A stretch of DNA of 64,000 nt from CAINVV01 sp963663675 (GTDB lineage: Bacteria; Bacteroidota; Bacteroidia; Bacteroidales; Prolixibacteraceae): assembly GCA_963663675.1 (NCBI GenBank), contig OY760498.1, positions 1,612,001 through 1,676,000 of the forward strand, in the 5' to 3' direction. This document shows, in pieces, positions 8,377 to 16,884 of this stretch; positions within the stretch are counted from its first letter, which is position 1; each line of letters starts with the position of its first letter. A model generated the notes under the pieces. That model saw nothing but the letters and a program-made list of their open reading frames with translations, searched no databases and had not been told where the DNA came from. Position numbers and translations under genes: made by a program.

Positions 8377-9270
8377 ATGAGAAAATTCAGATTTTTTATT
8401 GGTCTACTTTTGCTGGTTGGTTCAGCAGGCATTCTTCAGGCTGCAAAGATAACAGCGGTGAGAGTTGGTTCAAAAATCAATGTAACCATTGATGGAAAGT
8501 ACTTTACCAGTTATATTTTTTCTTTGGATGAGAAATATCCTTTCTTCTATCCTGTTAACGGGCCAATTTCCGGTGGCTCTGTCACATCTATGCGCAACGG
8601 CGAATACCCGCATCACAGTTCACTGTTTTTTGGCTGTGACCAGGTTAACGGAGGAAATTACTGGCAGGAAGGTTTAGAGCGTGGCCGGATCATATCGGTG
8701 AATGCCGAAATACTTAAAGAAGGTGCCGATACGGTTGTTATTTCAGATGAATGTATCTGGAGCAGACCGGGAGCAGTATCTCCAGTTAAAGATTCGAGGA
8801 AGTACACTTTCACGGTTCCTGAAGCCAATTTGAGGCAGATTGATGTTGAGATTACGATGGAGATGCTGATGGATGTGCGCATAAAAAAGACCAATCATTC
8901 TCTTTTCAGTGTCAGAATGGCGGCCGATTTATCGGTCAGGAATGGCGGTACAATGGTAAATGCTGAGGGTGACAGCGGAGAAAAGGCCACATTTGGCAAA
9001 AGTTCCCCGTGGATGGATTATTTCGGTAAAAGAGGAGATTATACAGAAGGTATAGCTGTCCTGCAGCATCCCTCAAATCCATGGTATCCGTCGCCGTGGT
9101 TCACACGTGATTACGGATTCATCTCTCCGACCCCTATGTACTGGCCTGCAGATGGAGAGGAGACATTTGTGAAGAAGGGGGAAAAATTGACGTTGCGATA
9201 CCGTGTTCTGGTGCATGCAGGAACTATGGAAGTGAGAAAGATAGCTGAGTTGTTCCGTCAATATAAATAA
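8377..9270 (+). CDS. secreted DUF6807 (PmoA-type) protein
   Basis: A signal peptide (about residues 1-22, ending LQAAK) is followed by a single DUF6807 domain. Seen: NGEYPHHSSLFFGCDQVNGG, corresponding to PPDHPWHLGMWF of the fused copy at 3064-4713, and a C-terminal GEKLTLRYRVLVHAG matching GETLRLRYTIRMLEG there. The common HH/HPWH motif suggests a conserved active or binding site, but the function of the family is not established. It is the last gene of the rightward set, and its stop abuts the palindrome at 9271. It is probably periplasmic, like the neighbouring oxidoreductase. Confidence 0.82.
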   Translation: MRKFRFFIGLLLLVGSAGILQAAKITAVRVGSKINVTIDGKYFTSYIFSLDEKYPFFYPVNGPISGGSVTSMRNGEYPHHSSLFFGCDQVNGGNYWQEGLERGRIISVNAEILKEGADTVVISDECIWSRPGAVSPVKDSRKYTFTVPEANLRQIDVEITMEMLMDVRIKKTNHSLFSVRMAADLSVRNGGTMVNAEGDSGEKATFGKSSPWMDYFGKRGDYTEGIAVLQHPSNPWYPSPWFTRDYGFISPTPMYWPADGEETFVKKGEKLTLRYRVLVHAGTMEVRKIAELFRQYK

Positions 9271-9319
9271 TCGAACCAAAACCCTCAAGGTTGTACCAAC
9301 CTTGAGGGTTTTGGTTCGA
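9271..9319. repeat. long REP-like palindrome at the 3' end of the transposase gene
   Basis: There is a perfect inverted repeat with 23-base arms (9271-9293 and 9297-9319) around a 3-base loop, with core ACCCTCAAGGTTG. The inner 27 bases recur exactly at 10035-10061 on the other side of the transposase gene. It lies between two convergent genes, one base after the DUF6807 stop, and contains the last codons and stop of the transposase gene. It may also act as a bidirectional hairpin, though no clear T-tract follows it. Confidence 0.8.
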
Positions 9320-9914
9320 AAATAGCCAGATCATCTGGATATTCCAGTTCGGCCCTGTGTTGTAATCTAAAGTTGGCCATACTGTCAAACCAACCTAACA
9401 CCTTATTATGTTGTAATTTGGTCCTGGTCAATGATAAACTTGTCAGGTAAGAGGACCAGGGATAATCCATTGCTTTATCAGTAAACCCATGGTGAACCGG
9501 ATTGTTGTGAATATAGATTACCATCCGTTTGAAATATTCCTTATCGGTAATGATTTTTCTTTTGAAAGGGTGTTCAAACAGGCTTCCCGTGCGTTGATAG
9601 CATTTGTTTACTGTTTTTGTATATGCGTTGAATAAGTTGGAAAAATACTGATGAGGCAGTTTTTCGGGATTTATTGTCTTCATTATCCCCTTACCTGTAG
9701 GAATTTCAGATTTCTCCTTTATTCTGACAAGGAGATGAAAATGGTTCGGCATAAATACCCAGGCATAAGTCACAGCAACAGGGTTGATATGCTTTTCGTA
9801 CAACGCAAGAAAATACTCGAAGTTATCAGGATCTCTGAATAAATTACAGCTGTTGATTCCACGGTTAAAGATATGGTAATAATTTCCATGGAGAAGAAGT
9901 TCGTGTTTGTTCAT
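9285..9914 (-). CDS. REP-associated tyrosine transposase (RAYT, Y1/HUH family)
   Basis: This is a single-strand DNA transposase of the IS200-like Y1 family, domesticated branch. Seen: the HUH motif in MPNHFHLLV (His58, His60), the catalytic tyrosine candidate Tyr98 in NAYTKTVNK, and YIHNNPV near 134-140, all typical of RAYTs. The 209-residue length fits the family. It lacks IS200 ends but is bracketed by two related palindromes (9271-9319 and 10032-10081), the arrangement expected for a RAYT and its REP substrate. The stop codon lies inside the left palindrome, so the C-terminal EPKPSRLVQP is palindrome-encoded. Confidence 0.9.
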   Translation of the reverse strand: MNKHELLLHGNYYHIFNRGINSCNLFRDPDNFEYFLALYEKHINPVAVTYAWVFMPNHFHLLVRIKEKSEIPTGKGIMKTINPEKLPHQYFSNLFNAYTKTVNKCYQRTGSLFEHPFKRKIITDKEYFKRMVIYIHNNPVHHGFTDKAMDYPWSSYLTSLSLTRTKLQHNKVLGWFDSMANFRLQHRAELEYPDDLAIFEPKPSRLVQP

Positions 9915-10031
9915 AACTTCAGATGCCTTTGTGAGTAGTTGAAAATTAATTAATTACAAACTATGATTAACATCCTATGAGCTTGTAATTAATTAAATTT
10001 AAGGCATTCCGGGGAGAAAAACGAATAAAAA

Positions 10032-10081
10032 GGACCCTCAAGGTTGTACCAACCTTGAGGGTCTGCTAACCTTGAGGGTCC
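10032..10081. repeat. REP-like palindrome plus extra half-site upstream of the transposase gene
   Basis: The arms GACCCTCAAGGTTG (10033-10046) and CAACCTTGAGGGTC (10050-10063) surround TAC, the same loop as the 9271-9319 copy. After TGCT a third half-site AACCTTGAGGGTCC follows at 10068-10081, so two alternative hairpins can form. Read leftward, the hairpin is followed by CTTTTTATT, so it can also serve as the intrinsic terminator of the S46 peptidase gene that stops at 10109. Confidence 0.8.
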
Positions 10082-10108
10082 GGAATAATAGACCTTATTG
10101 AAGATCTC

Positions 10109-12274
10109 TTATTTTGATATCTTCATTTCATTCAGCAGGTAACCGGCTCCACCGAATTTGTCCATGATGAACAGGGTGTAGCGAATGTCGACGTTGATAC
10201 AGCGTTGGAGCGAAGGTTCAAAGATTATATCGCTGCTCATCGATTCCCAGTTACCATCAAAAGCGGTCCCTATAAGTTCTCCTTTCGCATTCATCACCGG
10301 GCTGCCGGAATTGCCCCCTGTAATATCATTGTTGGTAAGGAATGCAACGGGCATTCTGCCATCTTTCATTCCATACTGACCGAAATCCTTAGCTGTGTAT
10401 AATTCTTTCAGTTTGGCCGGGACAACAAATTCCCAATTGTTGGGATCCTCTTTTTGCATGACACCATCCAATGTTGTAATATAATCATAGATAACGCCAT
10501 CCTTGGGGGAATAATTCATCACTTTGCCATAGGTAAGACGCATGGTGGAGTTGGCATCAGGATATATAGCCTGGCCTGCCTTCATCTCCAGCATTCCTGC
10601 AATATACTGTTTTTGACCCTTTGCGTACAGGGAACGGTATTGTTCAATGTCCCTGCTGTATTTCATCATGGCATCAGTGATATTCTTGCCTGCCACGTAA
10701 GCCAGGTCTTTCTCCATGGCTTTTTTGTCACCAGCCTGTGCTGCTTTTAATTTTTCTTCGGAAACAAATACCGATTGTGCGAACATTGCATCTACATACG
10801 AGTCTATATTTCCCTGGTATTCAGCATCTATAGTCTTGTAGAATTCAGGAAGGTCCGCAGCCGGAACTTTATCCCTGAAAAGTTTAATCAGGGCTTTTGC
10901 TACTTTTTTGTCGGTTGAAGCGCTATAATCCTTATAAAAATCGGCAGGAGAGAATGAAAATCCAGGTCTTCCGCCGCTCCTGACATTTCCCGGACCTCTC
11001 TCAGTTCTGGGACCGAAACGCATTGCCGCAGTAGTGAGTTCAATATTACTCAAAGCCTCAGTATAATATTTCAGGATTGTCTGAAGTTTAGCCCTTCCTT
11101 CAATAGCTGATTTAACATCGGCTAATGCTGTTCCATATTTTGCTGAACGGGACTGATCTGCAGCCACCCAATCGGAAAAGATTTTTTCTTCCGCAGCTCT
11201 TCTTTCGTAAACTTTTAATTTTTTGAAGGTCTCATTCATCCCAATTGCTTTTTTCCAATAATTGGATGAACCCGAATATTTGCTGGAATATTGTAATCTG
11301 ATTTTTGGATCTGCTTCCATGTCAGCCATTAAGACTTCCTGGCGTACACCTCTTATCAGGATGGTTAAGGCATTGGTAATTTCACTGGTCTCCTTTACTT
11401 CATAGGAAGTCATGAAACGGTTAGTCCTGCCGGGATATCCGATAATCATTGCCGGATCGTTCTGTTTTACTCCTTTCAGCGAAATGGTCAGGAATTTTTT
11501 TGGCTTGTAAGGCAAGTTGTCTTTTGAATACTCAGCCGGATTGTTGTCTTTGTCGACATAAATGCGGAACATGCTGAAATCCCCGGTATGTCGGGGCCAC
11601 ATCCAGTTGTCAGTATCTGCTCCGAATTTTCCGATGGAAGAAGGAGGTGCTCCGACGAAGCGAATATCACTGTAAGTCTTGGTTATTACAAGATAATACT
11701 GGTTATCACCAAAGAAAGAGACGACTCTCGCCCTCAGGTATTTGTTCTCCCCGACAGCCTTTTTTGTCAGTTCATCAGAAACCTTCCTTAATGCCTCTTC
11801 CCTGGCTTTCGTATCAGTTACAGAATTTGTCGCATCAGTTACCTCTCTTGTAACATCTTCAAACCTGTCAAGAAAAGTAACAAAAAGTCCTTTTACCGGA
11901 AGTTCCTCGTTCCGGTTCATAGCCCAGTATCCACTCTGCAGGTAGTCGTGTTCAACTGTGCTTAGTTTTTGAATAGATCCGTAACCACAGTGGTGGTTTG
12001 TAAGTACGAGTCCATCCCTGGATATTAATTCTGCAGTGCACCCACCAGCAAATTGCATGACGGCATCCTTCAGGCTGGTTTTATTGATGTCATAAATATC
12101 TTTGGCAGAGAGCTTAAAACCCAGCTCAGACATTTGTTTGCTGTTAAGCTTCTGAATTAGTGGCAGCATCCACATACCTTCATCTGCTCTCAACGATCCC
12201 GCAAACAGAATGAGGGATGAGAGAACCAACAATCCTAACTTTTTAATCTTGACCATTTTGAAATTAATTTTCAT
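10109..12274 (-). CDS. S46-family dipeptidyl-peptidase (DPP7-like)
   Basis: This secreted serine exopeptidase releases dipeptides from peptide N-termini in the periplasm. Seen: a signal peptide ending near residue 30, mature start ADEGMW (the usual S46 beginning), His in TNHHCGY (94/95), Asp232 in HTGDFSMFR and Ser656 in GGNSGSP. The length of 721 fits DPP7/DPP11. Eighteen residues after the serine there is Gly674 (FDGN), where DPP11 has Arg673 for acidic P1 residues; Gly fits the hydrophobic-P1 DPP7 type. An in-frame Met at residue 7 is an alternative start that gives a more usual signal peptide. The gene is followed by a hairpin terminator at 10032-10063. Confidence 0.92.
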   Translation of the reverse strand: MKINFKMVKIKKLGLLVLSSLILFAGSLRADEGMWMLPLIQKLNSKQMSELGFKLSAKDIYDINKTSLKDAVMQFAGGCTAELISRDGLVLTNHHCGYGSIQKLSTVEHDYLQSGYWAMNRNEELPVKGLFVTFLDRFEDVTREVTDATNSVTDTKAREEALRKVSDELTKKAVGENKYLRARVVSFFGDNQYYLVITKTYSDIRFVGAPPSSIGKFGADTDNWMWPRHTGDFSMFRIYVDKDNNPAEYSKDNLPYKPKKFLTISLKGVKQNDPAMIIGYPGRTNRFMTSYEVKETSEITNALTILIRGVRQEVLMADMEADPKIRLQYSSKYSGSSNYWKKAIGMNETFKKLKVYERRAAEEKIFSDWVAADQSRSAKYGTALADVKSAIEGRAKLQTILKYYTEALSNIELTTAAMRFGPRTERGPGNVRSGGRPGFSFSPADFYKDYSASTDKKVAKALIKLFRDKVPAADLPEFYKTIDAEYQGNIDSYVDAMFAQSVFVSEEKLKAAQAGDKKAMEKDLAYVAGKNITDAMMKYSRDIEQYRSLYAKGQKQYIAGMLEMKAGQAIYPDANSTMRLTYGKVMNYSPKDGVIYDYITTLDGVMQKEDPNNWEFVVPAKLKELYTAKDFGQYGMKDGRMPVAFLTNNDITGGNSGSPVMNAKGELIGTAFDGNWESMSSDIIFEPSLQRCINVDIRYTLFIMDKFGGAGYLLNEMKISK

Positions 12275-12436
12275 GTATATAATTTATTACTTTATTGCAA
12301 CATGGAATTGCAGGTCAGCGCAGCTTATATTCATATTCGGTTCGTGTGATAAATGTCTCCCGGGTATTTCAATGAATTAAAAGATAGCTAACTGTCAATA
12401 ATAACAAAATTGCGCAAAGTAAAAAATGAGTTAAGT

Positions 12437-14074
12437 TCACTTTTGCGACATTTCCCGGATCACTTTAAATTCAGAGTCGGACTTCCATGCTGGCCATGAA
12501 TTAGAATTGGCAAGATTGGTACCAACCCGGTAAAGCAGCTTTGCATCTTCAACAACTCCTGTCAGATCATCTCTTCCGGGATGATATTCATCAGATGGCG
12601 TATGATAGGTTTCTTTCCAATACCGGTCAACCAGGTTCATTGTCTCACTTTTACCATATTTCTCTGAATCAACATAACCTTTGGCATAAATGGCAGGAAC
12701 TCCGTGACTGACAAATGGAAACTGATCTGACCTGAAAAACATGCCGTTTTCAGGATTTGGATCGGGTGCAAGGTATCTTCCACTTTTTTCAGCCTCCTGT
12801 TTTACCCATTCGTCCAGTTCGGATTGTCCTGATCCTGTGATTGTTACATCTTTAAATTTTCCCAAAAACAACATGATGTCAGTATTGATGCATGCCACGG
12901 TCTTGTTCATCGGGAAAAAAGGGTGTTCCACATAATATCCCGATCCCAACAGCCCGGATTCTTCGCAGGTAACGGATAAAAACAGAACGGATCGTCCAAC
13001 CGGGTTGGCGGATTTAAATCCCCGGGCAATTTCGAGCATCCAGGAAACGGCACTTGCATTGTCAGTTGCTCCATTGTAAATGCTGTCATTGTTTATTTTG
13101 GGTCCGACACCCAGATGATCCCAATGTGCCGTGTATACCACTACTTCCTCCGGATTACTGTTACCACGAATTATTCCGCATACATTGCTGGTAGTTATTG
13201 TATCAAAGTAGTTTGTCATCTTTCCGGATACATTAACCGGCAACGCCATCGGTCTGAAATCCTTTTTAAGTGCTTTCTCCTTTGCCTGATCAAAGGTCAT
13301 TCCACAGGCAGAAAAGATTTGCTCTGCAGCTGATTCAGAAATCCATCCTTCAAATGCACAACGATCCTTGTACCCGTTTTCTGGTTTCAGGTATAATTTG
13401 GTCGTTTCACCGTTATTGCTGACGACTTGCCAGGGATAGCCTGCCTGTTTTGTCTCATGAATGATCAGGCAGCCCTTTGCACCCCGACGTGCGGCTTCTT
13501 CGAATTTGTAGGTCCAACGGCCGTAATAGGTCATGGTATTTCCTTTGAAATATGTGCCATTCGTACCAAAGCCGGGGTCATTGACAAAAACCAGGATGGT
13601 CTTTCCTTCCAGGTCGATGCCACTGAAATCATCCCTTTCGTACTCGGGAGCTGTGATGCCAAATCCGGCAAATACCAGCTCAGATTTATCGAGGGTAAGG
13701 TCTTCCTCCATTCTGCGGGAGAAAGTCACATAATCAGTCAGCTTTTTAAATTTCAGCTGACCTTTGGGTGTTTCAAAATTGAGGGTGGATGATATCTTTG
13801 AAGTAACCTGTAGAATTGGAACTTCCTGGAAATAACTTCCGTTATTGGCAGGCTCAAGGCCAATTTCCTGCATTTGGGAGGCTATGTAATCAGTTGTGAG
13901 CTTTTCTGCCGGAGTGGTAGGCATTCGGCCTTCAAAATGGTCTGATGACAATACTGAAATATGCTTCGCAATATTTTTGTATTGAATAGCATCTTCACCA
14001 TGCTTTTTTAACAACGAACTACAGGATATGCAGGCTACAACCAAAGATGTCAGAATCGCCAATTTCATATTCAA
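12437..14074 (-). CDS. M28-family zinc aminopeptidase with PA domain, lipoprotein
   Basis: There is a lipoprotein-type signal ending in CISCSS (about residue 18). A PA (protease-associated) insert occupies roughly residues 130-280, and the M28 di-zinc catalytic domain fills the C-terminal half. Zinc-site motifs in order: VYTAHWDHLG (His), NGATDNASAV (bridging Asp), TCEESGLLGS (catalytic and ligand Glu), INTDIM (Asp) and FPFVSHGVPA (His). It probably trims peptides in the periplasm or at the cell surface, complementing the S46 dipeptidyl-peptidase 162 bases downstream. The two are not clearly one operon. M28 also contains glutaminyl cyclases and carboxypeptidases; aminopeptidase is the likeliest given the PA insert. 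Confidence 0.9.
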   Translation of the reverse strand: MNMKLAILTSLVVACISCSSLLKKHGEDAIQYKNIAKHISVLSSDHFEGRMPTTPAEKLTTDYIASQMQEIGLEPANNGSYFQEVPILQVTSKISSTLNFETPKGQLKFKKLTDYVTFSRRMEEDLTLDKSELVFAGFGITAPEYERDDFSGIDLEGKTILVFVNDPGFGTNGTYFKGNTMTYYGRWTYKFEEAARRGAKGCLIIHETKQAGYPWQVVSNNGETTKLYLKPENGYKDRCAFEGWISESAAEQIFSACGMTFDQAKEKALKKDFRPMALPVNVSGKMTNYFDTITTSNVCGIIRGNSNPEEVVVYTAHWDHLGVGPKINNDSIYNGATDNASAVSWMLEIARGFKSANPVGRSVLFLSVTCEESGLLGSGYYVEHPFFPMNKTVACINTDIMLFLGKFKDVTITGSGQSELDEWVKQEAEKSGRYLAPDPNPENGMFFRSDQFPFVSHGVPAIYAKGYVDSEKYGKSETMNLVDRYWKETYHTPSDEYHPGRDDLTGVVEDAKLLYRVGTNLANSNSWPAWKSDSEFKVIREMSQK

Positions 14075-14160
14075 TATTTTTTTGATGCTAAGGTAACCTG
14101 AAACAAGAATATTTTCGACTTATTCCATTGGCTATTATAATTATACACCAATGAGAAAAT

Positions 14161-15393
14161 TCATCCTTTGGGTTTGTTCAGCAATATTTTGTCGCCTTCT
14201 TTCAGTCCGCTTTTAATAACAACTGACTTCTCATTCTGGTTACTGCTTTCAACATTCCTGACACTTACACCACCAAATTCTTTCAGGTAGACAAATTGCT
14301 TTGCATCTTCAGTGAAAAGTGCCGAGCGCGGAATTACGAGTACATTTTCTTCCCTTGATATGATGATTTCATTGTTGGTGGTCATGGCAGGTTTTATTTT
14401 CTTGTTGTCACTCGAAATCTTGATATTTACCTTGAACACTTTAGAATCAAAACCGGTCATTTCCTGTCCGACATTTGAAATATTCGAAATCATCCCCACT
14501 TTTTCCTGGTTTTTCAGTGCATCAATAATCACCCTGGCACTGTCTCCGACCTTTATCTTGGCGACATAGATTTCCTCAACATATGTTTCTGATACCAAAA
14601 CGGATAAATCAGGAAGTGTCGCGATCACAGGATTCTGCATACTTACCCATGAACCTACCGTAAGTTTGCGACTACCGCCTCTTCCAAAAGTTCTGCCATA
14701 AATGAGCATGCCATCCTTCGGTGCTGTAATGCGTGCACCATCAAAAGCTATTTGATATTTTTTATCCTTTAACGTATATACCTGTATTTGAGTCCACATT
14801 CTGTCGATCCTGGTCCTCCATGTTTTCCTGTTCATCTGGTAGGAGCGTTGTTTTGCCTCTAACTGCCTTAAGGTACGCTCATACGCCATTTGAGCTTTTC
14901 GCTGAAATGCAGGTGATTCGTAGACAGACTGTTCCATCTCAATCTTTTTGTTATTCAGGTCAAAAATAAATTGCTCAATATCGTTCCGCAATTCAACAAG
15001 TGCAACTGCACTGTCGATTTTTTCATCATTGTAATTGAAAAGTAATTTTTCAAGTGCAATTTTGTTGTTTTCCATCAGTTGCTTGATCCTTCCCTGGTCC
15101 AGCAATGCTACGTAATCGCCCTTTTTAACTATTGAGCCTTCAGGTATCATATCTTTGATCTGAGTATCCCAAATTTCCAGCCTTCTGTCTCCAAGTACAT
15201 CAGGAATGGTTATAAGCACTGCCTTCTCACTCTGAATTTCGCCTTTACATGTGATGATGGCTTCAAAATTTTCCCTTTTGACTTTGTAAATGCCAATAGC
15301 AGGTTTAATCCTGAGAAACCATATTGCCACGAACAGCAATACAAAGAATCCTGCCGACAGTATTACTATCTTTTTTGATTTTGTCAGATTCAT
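14161..15393 (-). CDS. HlyD/MacA-type periplasmic adaptor (second adaptor of the efflux operon)
   Basis: An N-terminal membrane anchor (about residues 9-27) is followed by a lipoyl/barrel-sandwich half, an alpha-helical hairpin rich in Lys/Glu/Gln (about 100-200), then the second lipoyl half and beta-barrel (DGMLIYGRTF, SARVIIDAL). It bridges an inner-membrane pump to TolC. Its start ATG overlaps the TolC-family stop (ATGA), so the two are translationally coupled, and it is the last gene of the operon. It is paralogous to the adaptor at 18298-19647: both contain SVYESP and the order of domains is the same. Having two different adaptors suggests a mixed trimer or hexamer. Confidence 0.88.
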   Translation of the reverse strand: MNLTKSKKIVILSAGFFVLLFVAIWFLRIKPAIGIYKVKRENFEAIITCKGEIQSEKAVLITIPDVLGDRRLEIWDTQIKDMIPEGSIVKKGDYVALLDQGRIKQLMENNKIALEKLLFNYNDEKIDSAVALVELRNDIEQFIFDLNNKKIEMEQSVYESPAFQRKAQMAYERTLRQLEAKQRSYQMNRKTWRTRIDRMWTQIQVYTLKDKKYQIAFDGARITAPKDGMLIYGRTFGRGGSRKLTVGSWVSMQNPVIATLPDLSVLVSETYVEEIYVAKIKVGDSARVIIDALKNQEKVGMISNISNVGQEMTGFDSKVFKVNIKISSDNKKIKPAMTTNNEIIISREENVLVIPRSALFTEDAKQFVYLKEFGGVSVRNVESSNQNEKSVVIKSGLKEGDKILLNKPKG

Positions 15394-16877
15394 TGGTTCA
15401 GTATATTATCAAAGTCAGCACCCAGATCAAGATTCCTTTCAAAATCATACAGAGAAAGCTGGCGGATCAGGTAATAGGATGTCCAATACTTCTGAAGTGA
15501 ACCAATATAGGCTCTTCTGGCATTTTCCAGATCCGTTCTTGCCATGTTAAGCTTGGTTACATCAAGTTTCCCGATCTTGAAGCGCCGCATGGTAACATCA
15601 AAGCCCATCTGGGCAATCGTATCTGCTTTTGCAGAATTAACTACCTGTTCCGACTGAAGGTTAAATTCCAGTACATTCATCAGAACAGATTGCTGAAAAT
15701 CTATCCGTTGTTGCTTAATTGTATTTACTATCACTTCCCGGTTCGATTCGGCCATTAAAATCTGTCCTTTTCTTTTGCCCCAGTCCATAATCGGGACAGC
15801 GAGATTTATCAGTCCGATATTTTGAAACCGGTTTGGATTTCCATAGACTGTTGACAGATCGTTGGATTTTTGATTCAAACCTGCCGTTGCACTGATATCA
15901 GCGCTTAATCCGTTTTGTGCTTTTACCTGCCTGACATTACTTTCCTGCTCAATTAACTGCCTTTCCTGCGAGAGTATATCAGGATTGTTCTCCATCGATT
16001 TTTGGACGGCTTCCTCAACGTTTATCTGCAAGGCTGCACTTATAGATTTCGGTATTATACAGTCGATGATAGTATTTTTTTCTATTCCCAGGAAAATATT
16101 CAGGTCTGAACGTGCCCGTAAAAGTCCCTGGTTGGCCCTGGTAACAGCAATACGGGAATTCATCAGGTTTAATTCGAAATTCAAAAGCTCGTCCTGGGTC
16201 AATGTTCCAACCTGGTAGCGACCCTTGCCGATCTGGTACAACGTGTCGTCGTTGGCCAAATTGGTGGTGGCAATATTGAGTTCAATCTGGGCATCAACAA
16301 GGCTAAAAAACTTGGTAGTGGTCTTTATGGCAATATCTTCCCTTGACTGAATGAATCTTTTCTTTGCCGTCTCAAATTTTAATGGTTCAATTTTTGATTC
16401 CCAGTGCAGCCTGTTGTATCCGTTTAACTTTTGCCGGTATCCCATACTGAACATATTGGAGGAGAAGGTAGTCGACATATCTCCAATAAAATTCTTGACC
16501 ATTCCCAAATCAGTACTTGCCGTAACACTTCCTCCGGTCAGACCTACATTTTGAGTCATTTTTAAGGAGGCATTGGATGTAATACTTTGTTGCTGAGTGT
16601 ATTGCCAGCTCTGGTCAGTCGGGACATAGTCAGATCTGATAGAATTATTATAGGCGAAGGGATTTGCGCCAATAGATAATTGTGGTAGTTTATCGGACCT
16701 GTAATACTTGAACTCCCAATAACTTGCAAGGTACATGTTTTGCTGTTTGAAGGCATCGAGAGATTGCTTTGAGGCCATTTCGATCGCATCAGAAAGATTG
16801 ATTTTCATGACATTTCCCTGAGAAAAGGAAATCTTACATGCAGAGATTAGCAATATCAGTAAAAAAATTCGGATCAT
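15390..16877 (-). CDS. TolC-family outer-membrane efflux protein
   Basis: There is a signal peptide (about residues 1-19, ending SFSQG) followed by two outer-membrane-efflux-protein repeats with long heptad-like helices (for example LNFELNLMNSRIAVTRANQGLL and LNMARTDLENARRAYIGSL, each cut by a conserved Asn/Asp pattern). The length of 495 residues is normal. It supplies the outer-membrane duct for the adaptor and permease genes on both sides. The start is 7 bases after the permease stop and the stop overlaps the downstream adaptor start, so this is a tight operon. Confidence 0.9.
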   Translation of the reverse strand: MIRIFLLILLISACKISFSQGNVMKINLSDAIEMASKQSLDAFKQQNMYLASYWEFKYYRSDKLPQLSIGANPFAYNNSIRSDYVPTDQSWQYTQQQSITSNASLKMTQNVGLTGGSVTASTDLGMVKNFIGDMSTTFSSNMFSMGYRQKLNGYNRLHWESKIEPLKFETAKKRFIQSREDIAIKTTTKFFSLVDAQIELNIATTNLANDDTLYQIGKGRYQVGTLTQDELLNFELNLMNSRIAVTRANQGLLRARSDLNIFLGIEKNTIIDCIIPKSISAALQINVEEAVQKSMENNPDILSQERQLIEQESNVRQVKAQNGLSADISATAGLNQKSNDLSTVYGNPNRFQNIGLINLAVPIMDWGKRKGQILMAESNREVIVNTIKQQRIDFQQSVLMNVLEFNLQSEQVVNSAKADTIAQMGFDVTMRRFKIGKLDVTKLNMARTDLENARRAYIGSLQKYWTSYYLIRQLSLYDFERNLDLGADFDNILNQ

Positions 16878-16884
16878 AATTCTA

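Noticed and set aside
9271..10081. Insertion sequence of the IS200/IS605 type
   Set aside because: There are no IS ends or target duplication, and the transposase matches the domesticated RAYT branch with flanking REP-like hairpins.
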